Notes under the pieces: generated by a model | The model's database searches: none | What the model was told of the DNA's origin: nothing | What the model saw: the letters and a program-made list of their open reading frames with translations, nothing else | Program-made: the position numbers and the translations under genes | DNA from: Zhengitettix transpicula | Taxonomy: Eukaryota; Arthropoda; Insecta; Orthoptera; Tetrigidae | Reading direction: 5' to 3' | NCBI GenBank assembly: GCA_037074705.1 | Contig: CM073593.1 | Coordinates: forward strand, 99,967,738-100,031,737 | Length of the DNA stretch: 64,000 nt | Part shown: positions 42,130 to 53,102 of the stretch, piece after piece | Numbering within the stretch: position 1 is the first letter of the stretch | Layout: every line of letters begins with the position of its first letter

Positions 42130-42595
42130 GATCCTCCAGGAATGGAAAGTACAAGGCATCTGTAAATAAGCTCTTAAAATATAAATTTATAGATAAGTGT
42201 GAGAAAATTAAGCTATATTTCCCATATTATTGGAAACCGAGGGTGAAGGGATTAATTAAAGGGCATAAAGATGATTTTTCCAGTGATGATTATTAATAAT
42301 ACCATTGTCGGTCACACTTATTCATTGTCAAAATGGATGAATAAGTCGTATGATGTTAAAAATAGTGTTGATTTTGTTAGGGTAATAAATAATATTAATT
42401 TAATTTAAGATGAGAAGAAAAGCCTGGGCGTAGTATAATAATTTACTAATGTTCCTGTAAAAAATGTATTGGATATTATTAATAAGAATTGGAAGAACGG
42501 ATGTTTTGATACCAGGATAAATAATAAGAGTATGTAAATTTGGGGGATTAAAATTATGTGTGGGACATGATTATTTTGGATATAAGAATGTTTAT
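42130..42595 (+). pseudogene. Penelope-like element reverse transcriptase fragment
   Basis: The + strand, allowing shifts, reads VNKLLKYKFIDKCEKIKLYF, then PRVKGLIKGHKDD (the PR.YGLPKIHK box), HTYSLSKWMNKS, KNSVDFVRVIN and FTNVPVKNVLDIINKNW. LFTNVP is the hallmark around the first catalytic Asp of Penelope-like reverse transcriptases (usual SLDV.SLFTNVP; here the Asp region is decayed). In-frame stops are present. This family copies RNA into DNA and usually carries a C-terminal GIY-YIG endonuclease, which is not seen here but occurs at 57.3 kb. Confidence 0.82.
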
Positions 42596-42599
42596 TATT

Positions 42600-43085
42600 A
42601 ACAATTATCTGGTCTACCAGCCACACAACCACTTTACAATATTTATTAAGCTCACAATTAATTTTACTTCCTATGTTGTTTTACAATTTTTACCAGATAT
42701 GAATATCAGATAATCATCAGAAAAAATACAGAAATTTTTACATCACTACTTTTGGCAATTAATTAATGTACAAAATGAATAAAAGTGGGCCTAATTAAAT
42801 GCCTTGAGGCACTTCAAAATTAAGTTCAGAACATGCTTCATTAATTTTAACATACTGTTGTCTATTCATTCAACTAATATTTTATCCAACTCAAAACTCT
42901 TCCTCTGAGTCCATACCTGAACAATTTATAAATTAAATTAAGTCTAGAAACAGTCTCAAAAGCATTCTAGAGGCCCAAGAATAAATCAACTGTATCATTT
43001 CCATTATCCCTTTCCCATGACTCTACTGCAAGTTGCACATCAGTTTCTGTCAAATGCTTATGTCTAAACCCTAAAACCTAAAACA
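42600..43085 (-). pseudogene. CR1/Jockey-like LINE reverse transcriptase fragment
   Basis: On the minus strand: FRHKHLTETDVQLAVESWER, DLFLGL-NAFETVSRLNLIYK (usual DLSKAFDTV), FRYGLRGRVLSWIKY, SELNFEVPQGI-LGPLLFILY (usual GVPQGS.LGPLLF) and a late KWL-GWQIIVNNK. The box order is correct, the catalytic region is eroded and stops are frequent. It abuts the Penelope-like fragment in the opposite orientation. Confidence 0.85.
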
Positions 43086-43213
43086 GACGGACAGTTATGT
43101 AAGTTATTAAATATAATAATATTATTTAATAAATAAAGTAACCAAAATCCATGTAAAATTTCCAAGAACTGAACAATACTTAATTTAAAAATTATAAAAA
43201 GTAACATATATCA

Positions 43214-43395
43214 TTATATTGTTCTCGGAGTTCAACCGGGTTTTGCATAATTATATTATATCGCCTAGAAGATGACGACAGAGCTTTTAGTCGTCGAAAC
43301 GTTACGTTATAATATAATTATGCAAAACCCGGTTGAACTCCGAGAACAATATATTGAACAACTTCACCGGGAAAGGCTTCAATCTTTGAACATAT
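43214..43395 (+). repeat. Family F palindrome with central ribozyme-like core
   Basis: The arms TTGTTCTCGGAGTTCAACCG (43220) and its complement (43330-43350) extend inward to a 13-bp TAATTATATTATA / TATAATATAATTA pair. In the centre, 43263-43306: CCTAGAAGAT, GACGAC, loop, GTCGTC, GAAACGTTACG. The tail TTCACCGGGAAAGGCTTCAA matches 27541 and 21540. Confidence 0.88.
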
Positions 43396-43667
43396 ATCAA
43401 CTTATAACAACTTATAACTCATAACTTATAACAAAAAATATTGTTGTTCTTATTTTGTATATATTTTATTTTAAAATATTTATGTGAATTTGTCATTTTA
43501 AATGTTTTTCTTCTTTCATCACTTAAGAATTTTATAATGTTGTTCTGTTACCTGATTTATTATTATTAATTAATCTGAATAACCTTCTTATATATAATAT
43601 GTAACAGAAGTCATATCGATGCTTTTTATTATGGCTAAAAAATGTTTTTTTTGGTATTAATTGAAAG
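43396..43667. other. AT-rich DNA
   Basis: Nothing recognised. Confidence 0.5.
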
Positions 43668-43868
43668 TTTTTTTTAAAGTATCAGGCAACATGAGGGTAA
43701 TCCACATGGTGGCAACTCCTTTTTAATAACACAGGAAGGGATTTGAAATGGGGAATGCGGAGGGGTAGAGGAAGGTTGCCAAGGGTTAACTAGGGCCCCC
43801 GGGCTGTATTTTAAGGATCCTACCAGGCATTCGCCTAAAAGTGATGCATGACAAACCTCAGAAAACCG
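43668..43868 (-). mobile_element. S-family retroposon copy 5 (3' fragment)
   Basis: Minus orientation: poly-T, GGCAACATGAGGGTAATCCA, GGGCCCCCGGGCTG-like run, GGATCCTACCAGGCATTCGC, then ends shortly after a CCTGCATCA-like word. Strongly 5' truncated. Confidence 0.85.
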
Positions 43869-44150
43869 TCAATTCTTGATATATTACTACATGATACACA
43901 CTGACAGTAGTAGGAGAAAAACTGCTATTATTTACATAATATTTACCCTTTAAGGGACTCAATTTCAAATAGTGACATTTTTTGTTCTATTAGAAAAATG
44001 GTTAGTGAATTAGGAAAATGATTGTTCGTGTCTCAAATAAAATCCTTGAGAGATTATGAAAATTCTGAAGGGGCAAACAAAGCCTCCCTTGGAGACTTCT
44101 GCCTTGTACGGGGAGAACGTATCACGTTAATTAATTGTATATTGACCATA

Positions 44151-44484
44151 CCGCTGTTCCCATTGGAACAGTCGGCCAGCTGCCTCCTAAACTGGTCGAG
44201 GCAGTTAGAAGGGAATGCTGCGTTCCCACAGCAAACCCTCCTCCAGCCATCGGAAGGGCGTGGGACAAGTATCCAATGCCCGACCTACCTGGTGCAGGTT
44301 TTCTAGGGTTTGTCTTGCATCACTTTTACGCGAATGCCGGGTAGGATCCTTAAAATAGAGCCTGGGGGCCCTAGTTAACCCTTTGCTACTTTTCCGCATC
44401 CCCACTTTCAAATCCCTTCCTTTGCTATTAAAAATCAGTTGGCACCATATGGATTACCCTCATGTAGTCTGTTACCATAAAAAA
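44151..44484 (+). mobile_element. S-family retroposon copy 6 (5' truncated)
   Basis: Begins CCGCTGTTCCCATTGGAACA and ends CTGTTACCATAAAAAA. Same truncation point (to within a few bases) as copy 4. No clear target-site duplication. Confidence 0.85.
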
Positions 44485-44544
44485 TTGAAACTAAATCAGG
44501 CTGTTGACAGAGTGACAGTCTACACGAGGGTGGAGGCCCTCCTT

Positions 44545-44577
44545 TAATGGTTTAGGAAGGGATTTCAAAAAAGGATT
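44545..44577 (-). mobile_element. S-family scrap
   Basis: CTCCTTTAATGGTTTAGGAA then GGGATTTCAAAAAAGG matches the complement of the S 3' quarter. Only about 33 bp. Confidence 0.5.
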
Positions 44578-45435
44578 ATTTTATTATTATCTCAGACCCG
44601 TTGTGTGTGTCACATCGTGAGCTCACTTCACGTATGGAAACTTGCTAAATTAGAACGACACATAGACGATTGTTGGTAACAGGTTGCAGGGGTGAAAGGT
44701 GAACGGCATTGTTTGGAAGCTGCTTTACGACTGCGCTCCTAGATGGCACAGCAGCGGCTAATTGGACGACCTGCTGGTCGGTGGGCGCTCGTGTCACATA
44801 CCATAGCAGCCATAGCCATACAGCCATAAATCTCCGGAACCCTACCTGCTGCCTTGCTCCCCATTCATCTCACAATTATTTATATGGGAGGGAGGAAATT
44901 CCCTTGGAGGAATGTTAATAAGACGGAGGGTGTTCTCATGCAGCCTACTGGCTTTCGGTGCATTACTCTTTCGATCGCGTGTACCGCAATCGGGAAAAGA
45001 AAAAAGGGCTATAAAATATGTGTGGAAGCTGTTCCGAGGAAAATGCTGAGAGTTAAAGGAATTCCTATAATATATTCAGGGAGAGATACAGCGCTGGACT
45101 GGAGGAGAAACAAGTTTTAGTGACTCGAAGTTGGTGGGTTCGATACTGGACGAGTATATCAGGATCGCCCTCCTACTCATCGCCCTCGTAAGAAGTTCAA
45201 CGAACCTTATCCACGTCTAATGTGATTTCAATCGCGATCGTAAATAATTTTCTCCATAAGCTTATATTTTCTCGACTTCGATATATCCATTTCCACTCTC
45301 CGCGTCTTTAGATATGGAAATAGCTAAATAATAGTTCAAATAAATACCGGAACAACGTTTTTTGCTGCTTTCATCCAGTGATATTAAATCGTGTAAGACG
45401 GTTACACCGGATACGAACTCAATTTATATTTAATA
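44578..45435. other. Single-copy island
   Basis: Less AT-rich, with no repeat match. Frames of 60-88 codons show no family resemblance. Confidence 0.4.
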
Positions 45436-45530
45436 TTGTCGTTGCGTTTTCGTCAGCTTTTGAGATTTGTCATCTGACATGTGCAGTTGTGTCGCTCTGG
45501 GCTCATCTTCCACATCTGACGAAAGGATCC
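45436..45530 (+). repeat. Family B fragment
   Basis: TGTCGTTGCGTTTTCGTCAG, GTGCAGTTGTGTCGCTCTGG and CATCTGACGAAAGGATCC, after which the match stops, before the GAAAC side of the core. Confidence 0.75.
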
Positions 45531-45589
45531 TCTATGATGATAACATTCACACCCTCTTAAGTTTTTATAAACAATAGTTACGACTGAGT

Positions 45590-46121
45590 GAGAGAGAATT
45601 CTCTCGCAGGTGAACCTTCCCAGGGAGCTCTGGCGGGGGCTACCTTTGGCGATACCTTCTCCTCTGTCTGTTTTTTCAATAAAGGTTCCCACATGCCGAG
45701 GCACCTCAGCTTGTTTTGAGAGGTGTATGTTCCGGGGACGCAGACCTTGGGCATACGGTAACGGTTGTCCGCTATTCCTATTGGAACAGTCGGCCAGCTG
45801 CCTCCTACACAGGTCAAGACACGGAGAGGGGAAAGCTGCGACCCCACAGCTAACCCCTCTCCTGCCATCGGAAGGGCGTGGGACAAGTATCAAGAGCCCG
45901 ACCTACCTGATGCAGGTTTTTCTAGGGTTTTCCCTGCATCACTTTTAGGCGAATTGCCGGGTAGGATCCTTAAACCGTAGCCCGGGGGCCCCTAGTTAAC
46001 CCTTGGCTACCTTCCTCTACCCTTCCGCATCCCCCCTTTCAAATCCCTTTCCTATGCTATAAGAGGGGAGTTGCCACCATGTGGATTACCCTATACATAG
46101 CCTGTCTACACTTAAAAAAAA
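45590..46121 (+). mobile_element. S-family retroposon copy 7 (near full length)
   Basis: Head GAGAATTCTCTCGCAGGTGA, 3' end CATAGCCTGTCTACACTTAA plus A-run. Second subfamily, closest to copy 3. Open frames occur on both strands, including one of 146 codons on the minus strand that runs into the flank. I judge these to be chance frames in a GC-richer repeat. Confidence 0.88.
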
Positions 46122-47100
46122 TTTCTTGAAACGGTTTTAGTAATTTTAAAATATGCTACGATTTTTTTAATGGTTTTGGAAGGGAAAAAAGTGTTTTTTT
46201 ATTCAGTTAGCTTTCATCATTTTGTTATTGTAAGACTTCTTATGTCAAAAAATGGTATTTTATTAAAATAACCAAATTTTTGGTTATGAAATTGCCAATA
46301 TAGGAAGAAGCTTGATAAAGTAAGACAAATTTACTACTTTTATTTTGTTTTTAATTTATTCCAATAGTCCTGGTAGGAGGAAATATGACACGTCATTACA
46401 TAAAATTACAATATTATTATTGGATGCAACAGATATAAATAATTAGAAGTTAAGTTAAATAGAACTATAATTCGGGAAAACAAATTTCCTTGTTCCACAT
46501 AAGTAACACTATACAGTAATAATAACAAAAAATAATAATTCTTTAACTATACTAAGGGTATAATATAATATTTACAGTACTATAAAAAAAATCCATACGT
46601 TCTAGTAAAAAAAATTAATGATTAGGGAATTAACTATCGTAAAATATAGAAAATATAGAATATGAATGTTTTTATTTATTAAAAAAATACTTCTTTGCGT
46701 ATAATTAAAAATTGAAACCGGATCTGACTTGTATTAAATATAATTAAATAGGCTTAAAGTCTGAATTTTATTTAAAAAACATTAAAAATTGAAATTGACT
46801 TAAATACAAAAATGTGTAGGGTCCTCTTCAGAAACCATTTAAATATGTTGTAAATTTGAATTTAAAAAAAATTAAAAGGAATCTTGTATGGCCAATGTAC
46901 ATCTCAAGTGATCCCTAAACAGAGGGAAAAGTCATTATGTAATTAATCTAATTATAATATTTTAATATTTCAAAATAAATCCTGACGTTTGATCAATGTC
47001 CACGTATTATATTTGTTTTTAAAGAATAATTTTTTTTAAAAAAATATACGTAATAAAATAAATATAAATTCTCCTGTGCGTTTTGAATGAGTTGGTATGA
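46122..47100. other. AT-rich DNA with degenerate family A pieces
   Basis: 46813-46832 (minus) has CTGAAGAGGACCC, then no right half. 46904-46935 has a decayed ATCCCT/AGAGGGA hairpin. No gene. Confidence 0.45.
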
Positions 47101-48480
47101 CTATAACAGTTAAGGCTTTTCCGATGCATTTACTGAAGACACTCTGGTACAATTATAATTTAAGGGCCATGTTTTTCGACGACAGCGTACGTAGATGACG
47201 TTATCCTGAAATGTTGCCCTTTCGCGTTTTAAGCTTCTTATATTAACGGTAAGAAACCCCTCCACGTCATTTACTCTGGAGAATTATATTGCTTATTAGC
47301 GGTCTAACGGAAATATAATACGAACGCGTGAGCTAAAAAAAAGTCTCGGTACAAACCTTTCCCCCCCCTCATGTACGTTTACCAAGGAGGGGAAGAGGGG
47401 GGAATTACAATTTAAGAACATCAATTAGTCACTAGTTTGTAATAAACAAACTAGCGCAAAAAGTCGCTAAATGATTCTTAGCAAAAAATAAACAAAAACG
47501 TTAGAAATTCACGCGCGCGGGCCCCATCAATTGTTGTCCATAATAAATACTTTGCTAATTACCGCACTCGGGGGAGGTTTCGTAATTATTGAGCTCTTAG
47601 TTACAAATTGTTTTGTCGCGGTTTGACCCCTCGGTCTCGCCGTCTTTTGTTTCAATAGCATCTCCGAGAGAGAGAGAGAGAGGGGGGGGGGCGCCCGTTT
47701 AATAACCCACCACAACGCAGTTAACTGTTAATGAGATGCCTCTTAGCTAATTAATAGTTGAGATGAGCAGGCATACTTAGGAGTGTTAAGTTAATAGGTT
47801 CGGTTTATCCCTATCTGCGCATGCGCTGCTCGTTTTGTGAGTACGAGAGACTTTTAAAAAAAACCACGAAAATTAACGAGACCACGTACGAGATAATTAA
47901 TCAGGTCCAGGCTCTCTGCATCACGTCTATGTCGAATTCGCGAGGCCGAGGACAGGGAGAAGCTTCCCTAATTGGAATCCCCGAGGAATTCGAAATTTTA
48001 AGTGGTTTCCGCTGTCTGTTGCATTGCGCCCGGCGTTCTACTGGATCACTTTTCCTATTGGACAAATGTTTTATGCCCCCCCCCCCCTCTCCCTTCCTTC
48101 CCTCATTACTTATTTCAGATGGTATTGCAGATCTGGGATAATGGAATTTCGAAAGAATTTCATAATGACGACGACGACGTCGAACATTTTTGGAATGAGG
48201 TTTTCTGTAGTCGTCGTGGTTTGCCGGTCCAATCTGTGTGGGGACTTATGTCATTAGTTAGAGGACTGCCTGCCCATTTATAGGAGTCGGCCCCCGAAGC
48301 GTTCCAGACAGATAATCCTTTTCCAGACGGACGACGGCTAAAGGATTCGCGTCATTCGACTTGATTTCATTTACAAGTTGGCAACGATCCTGGTCGTTGA
48401 ATTTTTTCCGCAAATTGTCCTCACTTACCAGGAGCCTCGAGTAACGATAACCTGTTTATTACTAACTCAGGTAGTCACAC
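47101..48480. other. Single-copy GC-richer island
   Basis: Largely free of repeats apart from a (GA)8 followed by G9 at 47669-47692 and a C-run at 48077. Frames up to 106 codons match nothing known. Candidate conserved non-coding DNA. Confidence 0.4.
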
Positions 48481-48957
48481 ACAATAAATATATATAACAG
48501 GAAACAAAAATACCTCGCTCGAGGAATATAAATCTTTAATACTAATACAAAACGGCGTTCATTTACATTGCTACAAAAGATTTAACAAGACGCCGCCATA
48601 TATTACAGAATTAAGAACCAATCCCAGAAAATAAACTAAAACGTTTCAGTATCCCATAAGTCTGCTTAATCACTTCCACTCTGCTGAAGAATTTATGGGG
48701 AAACGTTACACGTTAACACTGAAAAAGGGCAAAGAAACGTTATTAGTAAATCCAAATACAGGGTGCAGTACGTCAAAAATAATTTGTTCTAGTACTTTGT
48801 TAATGGAATATTAAATATCCTGTATGGGCTGTAATTAAAAAAACTGGTCTGGGAAATTGTAAGTTATAGTCGAATATAATAATACAAATATGTAATTGAC
48901 ACGTTAAATTACTTAACGATATTTCGATATACTACATAATACATGTGGCGGCACCGA

Positions 48958-48958
<1 letters not shown>
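48481..48958. other. AT-rich DNA
   Basis: A GGGGAAACGTTACACG word at 48698 recalls the right half of the recurring core, but no left half is present. Confidence 0.4.

Positions 48959-49003
<45 letters not shown>
48959..49003. repeat. (TA)n microsatellite
   Basis: About 22 TA units. Confidence 0.95.
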
Positions 49004-49005
<2 letters not shown>

Positions 49006-49109
49006 TATAAATAGTAATGAAAGTAGTTGTATTTATCTGACTTCATTAAAATAAATGAAACAAAATTAGCCAATTGTGTCACAAATTTTTAAAAAAATTA
49101 TAATTAAAA

Positions 49110-49140
49110 ACAGACACGACGTTTCACCCCTAATTTTAAA
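49110..49140 (-). repeat. Family A half-core
   Basis: Minus strand: TTAGGGGTGAAACGTCGTGT then CTG. Only the right half (GAAACGTCGTG) is kept. Confidence 0.6.
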
Positions 49141-49399
49141 ATTATATATATATAAATATTGTAATGATTAGCCTTTATTACTAAATATAAAATAAACTTT
49201 ATTACATGAAAATACAAAAATACATTAAAAAATATTATTGGGCGCCAGCAGATATACATTGGTCTGCAAAAAAAATTAACATTAGCTCCGGCTTGGTTAT
49301 AAAACAAATCCTCCTTCTCAACAGGGTAATGTGGGCGGCTCGGTAGCTATTCAAGAACAGAGCCTATTTCCGCACTGTGTAAAAAAATTCAACTTTTGA

Positions 49400-49790
49400 A
49401 GGCCCTTTACAGAAATGGTGATCATTACTTTAACTTTTGGCGTCAGCCGACTTGCAGTGGGTCACTGGTCTTGTAGTAAGCAGAACATCTTCTTCGGCCT
49501 CCCCGCGATGGACATCTTTCCAAAACCTTTGTTGCTTCACGTTCGCCTGAATTTTCCACTTTCCCGCCTATCTCACTCCACTTTCCGTCCTCTCTCTGTC
49601 GGTCTGCCTGCGTCTGTCCACCTTCACCCGGATTTGGAGTATATATTCGTACTCCGCCCCCCCAAACGATGAAAAAAAAAGGGACGCGTACCCGCGGCTT
49701 CTTTTGGCCGCTCGCGGCAGGGACACGTGCACGTTTCATGTATTCCTTCTCATACCCGGGACACAAGGGCGGCCACTTAAGGTTGTTATT
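49400..49790. other. Single-copy GC-rich island
   Basis: No repeat match. Frames of 85-116 codons overlap on opposite strands and match no family. Confidence 0.4.
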
Positions 49791-49928
49791 CACTAAAATA
49801 TATATATTTCATTTACGCAATGAAAATATTTTATTTTGACTAATAGAACGTGCAACAAATTTATTTTAAATTACCAGAAGTCGCCTGTATTTTATCTGTT
49901 TCCGATCGGCTTAATCTTTATCAATCCA

Positions 49929-49954
49929 TTATATATATATATATATATATATAT
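49929..49954. repeat. (TA)n microsatellite
   Basis: About 12 units, immediately before repeat H copy 1. Confidence 0.9.
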
Positions 49955-49956
49955 GA

Positions 49957-50107
49957 ACTTCTGTAAGAATATTTATTTATTTGTAAAACAAACAAAAATA
50001 CCATTGTGTGGTCCGCATTTTTTAATTAATAAATGTTAATCGTTTCGTAAGCAGCTGATGTAGACTATAATTCCCCCCAATACTAAAGTACTCATTAATT
50101 ATTTATC

Positions 50108-50153
<46 letters not shown>

Positions 50154-50160
50154 TAGATAG
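49957..50160 (+). repeat. Family H repeat copy 1 with (AT)n/(GATA)n tail
   Basis: CTGTAAGAATATTTATTTAT, ACCATTGTGTGGTCCGCA, AATCGTTTCGTAAGCAGCTG and TGTAGACTATAATTCC, then (AT)n from 50110 and GATAGATAG. Matches 51738-51902. Confidence 0.8.
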
Positions 50161-50209
50161 ATTACTAAGGAATTTATTTTATTTAAGATTTTCTGTCTTC
50201 AATTCGGCA

Positions 50210-50560
50210 ATTCAGACGATGTATTTCCGTTACGCACAATGTTTACGAACATTTAAACCCTGGGTCAAAATGTGTCTCAAGGTAAACGTGCGAAGTAAAC
50301 ACAGGTCTGTCAGTAGCAAGCAGAGAGCCAGCCAGCTCACTCGAGTGGCTGGGGGATGGTGTTTACGAGTGTTCGAGTGGCAGGCTTTGGGCCGAGTGAA
50401 AGTCGGACATTTAGTCCAAGAGCGTCGTTGGTTTTTGGTCCCTGTTATTTGCCTTCGTGTGGACTCATTCTGTTCCTTTGTTTTTTTAAAAAAATAAAGG
50501 GTAGGTGAAAAAATCTTCAAAAGTACACCGCTAACACTAATAAAAATCTTCCTTTCCATC
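50210..50560. other. Single-copy island
   Basis: GC-balanced with no repeat match. Overlapping frames of 92 (+) and 109 (-) codons match no family. Confidence 0.35.
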
Positions 50561-50589
50561 GATGACCAAATATTGCTTCCTACGGAACT

Positions 50590-51030
50590 GCAGTCAAGTA
50601 TTACTCCGTAGGAAGTGGTCTTAGCTGTGACTCTTCCTCCTATTCTGGACTATTCTCCTTTTCAACTTTTGCGTAGCTCCTTTATAACCATAGCGGCGTG
50701 TTTGTTGATGGCCTTCCACTTGTCTGCTGACTCTAGCATAACAGAAACCAGATTGACAGGTTTTATTTCAATATTTACTTCGTCTCTAAGAATATTTCTT
50801 AGATTTTTCCGAATAAGGGCATTTGGGGTAAGAAAAAGCGTGTTAAACGTCTTCCTCCTCCTTACCGCAGTTCAAGTACATGGGGTTGTTCACTATCTTG
50901 AACCTATAAGGATATTTACGAAAACATCCATTACATGTCATTAGTTGAGTTAAATAATAATCTAACTCTCCATGTTTTCTCCTTTTCCATGTTGAGATGT
51001 CAGGAATGAGACGTTGTCTCCATCGTCAAT
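50590..51030 (-). pseudogene. R1-type LINE ORF2 C-terminal remnant
   Basis: Minus strand reads IPDISTWKRRKHGELDYYLT then QLMTCNGCFRKYPYRFKIV and MYLNCGKEEEDV-HAFF. This is the R1-clade C-terminal pattern (TQ.LTGHG.F..YL.R, then C..CG...D..EHT). After frameshifts come RKNLRNIL, DEVNI, VMLESADKWKAINKHAAMVI and KELRKS, the usual W...F...V...KE tail. Stops and shifts are present, so it is not functional. Confidence 0.8.
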
Positions 51031-51042
51031 TTGTAGACCCTT

Positions 51043-51062
51043 CTATATATATATATATATAT
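51043..51062. repeat. (TA)n microsatellite
   Basis: About 10 units. Confidence 0.9.
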
Positions 51063-51737
51063 TCCTCATTCTGATCCTGGGCAATTTTCTGCGTTGCAGT
51101 TGATCCGACTTTTACTTTTTTTTGAAGGACGTTGTGTTTAGTAAAACTAATCTGACTCAAGGTTCAGATAAACTTGCCAAATGTTGGTAACAGGCCACGG
51201 GAGATGGTAATCCTGAGAAATGCCGTCTATCTATGATAGCTCTGCCAACAAATCCTATCTCCACACCTCCTATGGTGGCACTGGGCAATGCAGCAGATGG
51301 TTGTAGCAAAGTGGAGAAGGGTGTTTAATTTAGGGTTGTGCGATTGGTTCAGTAAAAAAAATCATCGAGTTGAACTACATTTTGTTTGTCGTCTAGCCAA
51401 TTCATTCGGATTGATTCAATAAACTTTCCAGATCTCCGACGTTTGTTCTGAGCGTACGTTGAGGTGTTCTGGATCACTCGGGAACCGCTTTTGACGTTCC
51501 AAGGTATTTTTGTAGTTTTAGTTGTGGGTAATAATTACGCGTTAGATTTCTATTGTAAAAAGTTCTACAATTTTCTGTTTTAATTTTGTTAATTCCTATA
51601 TTTTATTGGAGGTCCTTAGGCGACCCCGAGATATATTACTCTTAATTAAGTGTTTATTACAATTTGGCACCTCAAACGTGGGGCTATATTACTTACTAAT
51701 AAACAGTTTACTATAGTATATTCCAACGTATATAATA
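51063..51737. other. Intergenic DNA
   Basis: Possibly further upstream R1 LINE sequence, too eroded to align by eye. No gene. Confidence 0.35.
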
Positions 51738-51902
51738 ATTGCTGTAAGAATATTTATTTTTAAAACAAAAAAATTACCATTGTGCGGTCCGCAATTTTTC
51801 AATTAGTTAATCGTTTCGTAAGCAGCTAATGTAGACTGTAATTCCGTCCCCCCCACGAAAGTACTGATTAATTATTTATTAATATATATATATATATATA
51901 TC
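51738..51902 (+). repeat. Family H repeat copy 2 with (TA)n tail
   Basis: Same landmarks as 49957: CTGTAAGAATATTTATTT, GTGCGGTCCGCAA, TTAATCGTTTCGTAAGCAGC. Ends in (TA)n at 51883. Confidence 0.8.
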
Positions 51903-52326
51903 AGTTTTATTAATCAATATCTCATCTGACGCCTTTAATCACGTCTTTAATTAGCGACCAGGTTTCGGGTGTGAAAATTTTTGTGTGTGTTAGTTTGTTC
52001 GTGTTACTTAAATGTACATTATAATTGGCTGTCTCAATTGTTTCGGCTTAAAGTAATATCATTATTAAACTTGATACTATTATGTATAAAAAAATATTCT
52101 CTCTTCTATGTGAACAATTATTAGCTATCAGATGTTCTCATTTATGTTACTCCATTTTTTTCTCCTTTATCAATTAATCTAATCGTTGCCGATACTCAAT
52201 TAATGTGATCGTTATAAATGTAGGATACGGATATAAATTATAAGATGAATATGGCTGTGGAGACCCAAAGCTTCTTAAACGTTGACTGACGACATATTAT
52301 TTTTTTTGTACAAAACATAAAGACCC
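51903..52326. other. AT-rich DNA
   Basis: Nothing recognised. Confidence 0.5.
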
Positions 52327-52460
52327 GATGCAGGTTTTCTAGGGTTTATCCAGCATCAATTTTAGTCGAATACCGGGTAGAACCCTTAAATTATAACCTG
52401 GAATATACCTTGCTGTCCGGTCCGTATCCCTCTCTTTCAAATCCCTTCCACTCTAAGTAA
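52327..52460 (+). mobile_element. S-family retroposon copy 8 (old fragment)
   Basis: GATGCAGGTTTTCTAGGGTT, GTCGAATACCGGGTAGAACCC and TCAAATCCCTTCC. More diverged than other copies, so probably older. Confidence 0.7.
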
Positions 52461-53102
52461 CGGATGTAGAAATGAAGACGGGTTTATTGGTCCAGCTTCT
52501 TGTAATGATTGTTTTTGAACATTTTCAGCGTTCCGTATTCCAAAGCAATTATTATAAATTAATTTATTCGATACAAGGAACACAATGACAACTAAAACGT
52601 GTTTATTTTTTTGTATGAGTACAATATTACATGCTTAATTCTGCCTAAATATAAAATATTAAATCATATTATTTTTACATTTCCATTAATTATGAGGTGC
52701 ATGTAAATGAATCTATAATTTGTTCAAAATATATATATATATATATTGTAATATCAATTAAGGTTAATTCCTTATTAATTCAATTTTTGATTAATGCAAT
52801 TTATGCAATAGTTTATGTAATAACTAAAATAATAACCACAGATTTTAAACAAACAATATATCATTTATTACCACACTTTTACAATTAATACAAATTTAAT
52901 GAAATTTTATAAAGTCGGAAAAACAATTTTATTTCTCATGAAATACATTTAAATAATCGGACTCGGTACCCTCAAGGTCTTTATATATAAATTAAGTTGA
53001 TTGAACCTTACTGAGTCAGTGGGGCGATTTCCTCAAAAATTTGTCACAAGTACTTGGGACTATCTGAGGATAAACATTGAAGCAATGTTTTGAATTGAAG
53101 GG
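52461..53102. other. AT-rich DNA
   Basis: Contains a short (AT)n at 52729. No gene. Confidence 0.5.

Noticed and set aside
45453..45893. 146-codon minus-strand frame in S copy 7
   Set aside because: It crosses from the repeat into unrelated family B flank. The same frame in other copies ends elsewhere, and there is no family resemblance.
48698..48715. GGGGAAACGTTACACG as another core copy
   Set aside because: Only the GAAACGTT half is present, with no CTGANGA partner or hairpin upstream.
49443..49793. 116-codon minus frame opposite an 85-codon plus frame
   Set aside because: Both frames lie in a GC-rich single-copy island and neither matches a family.
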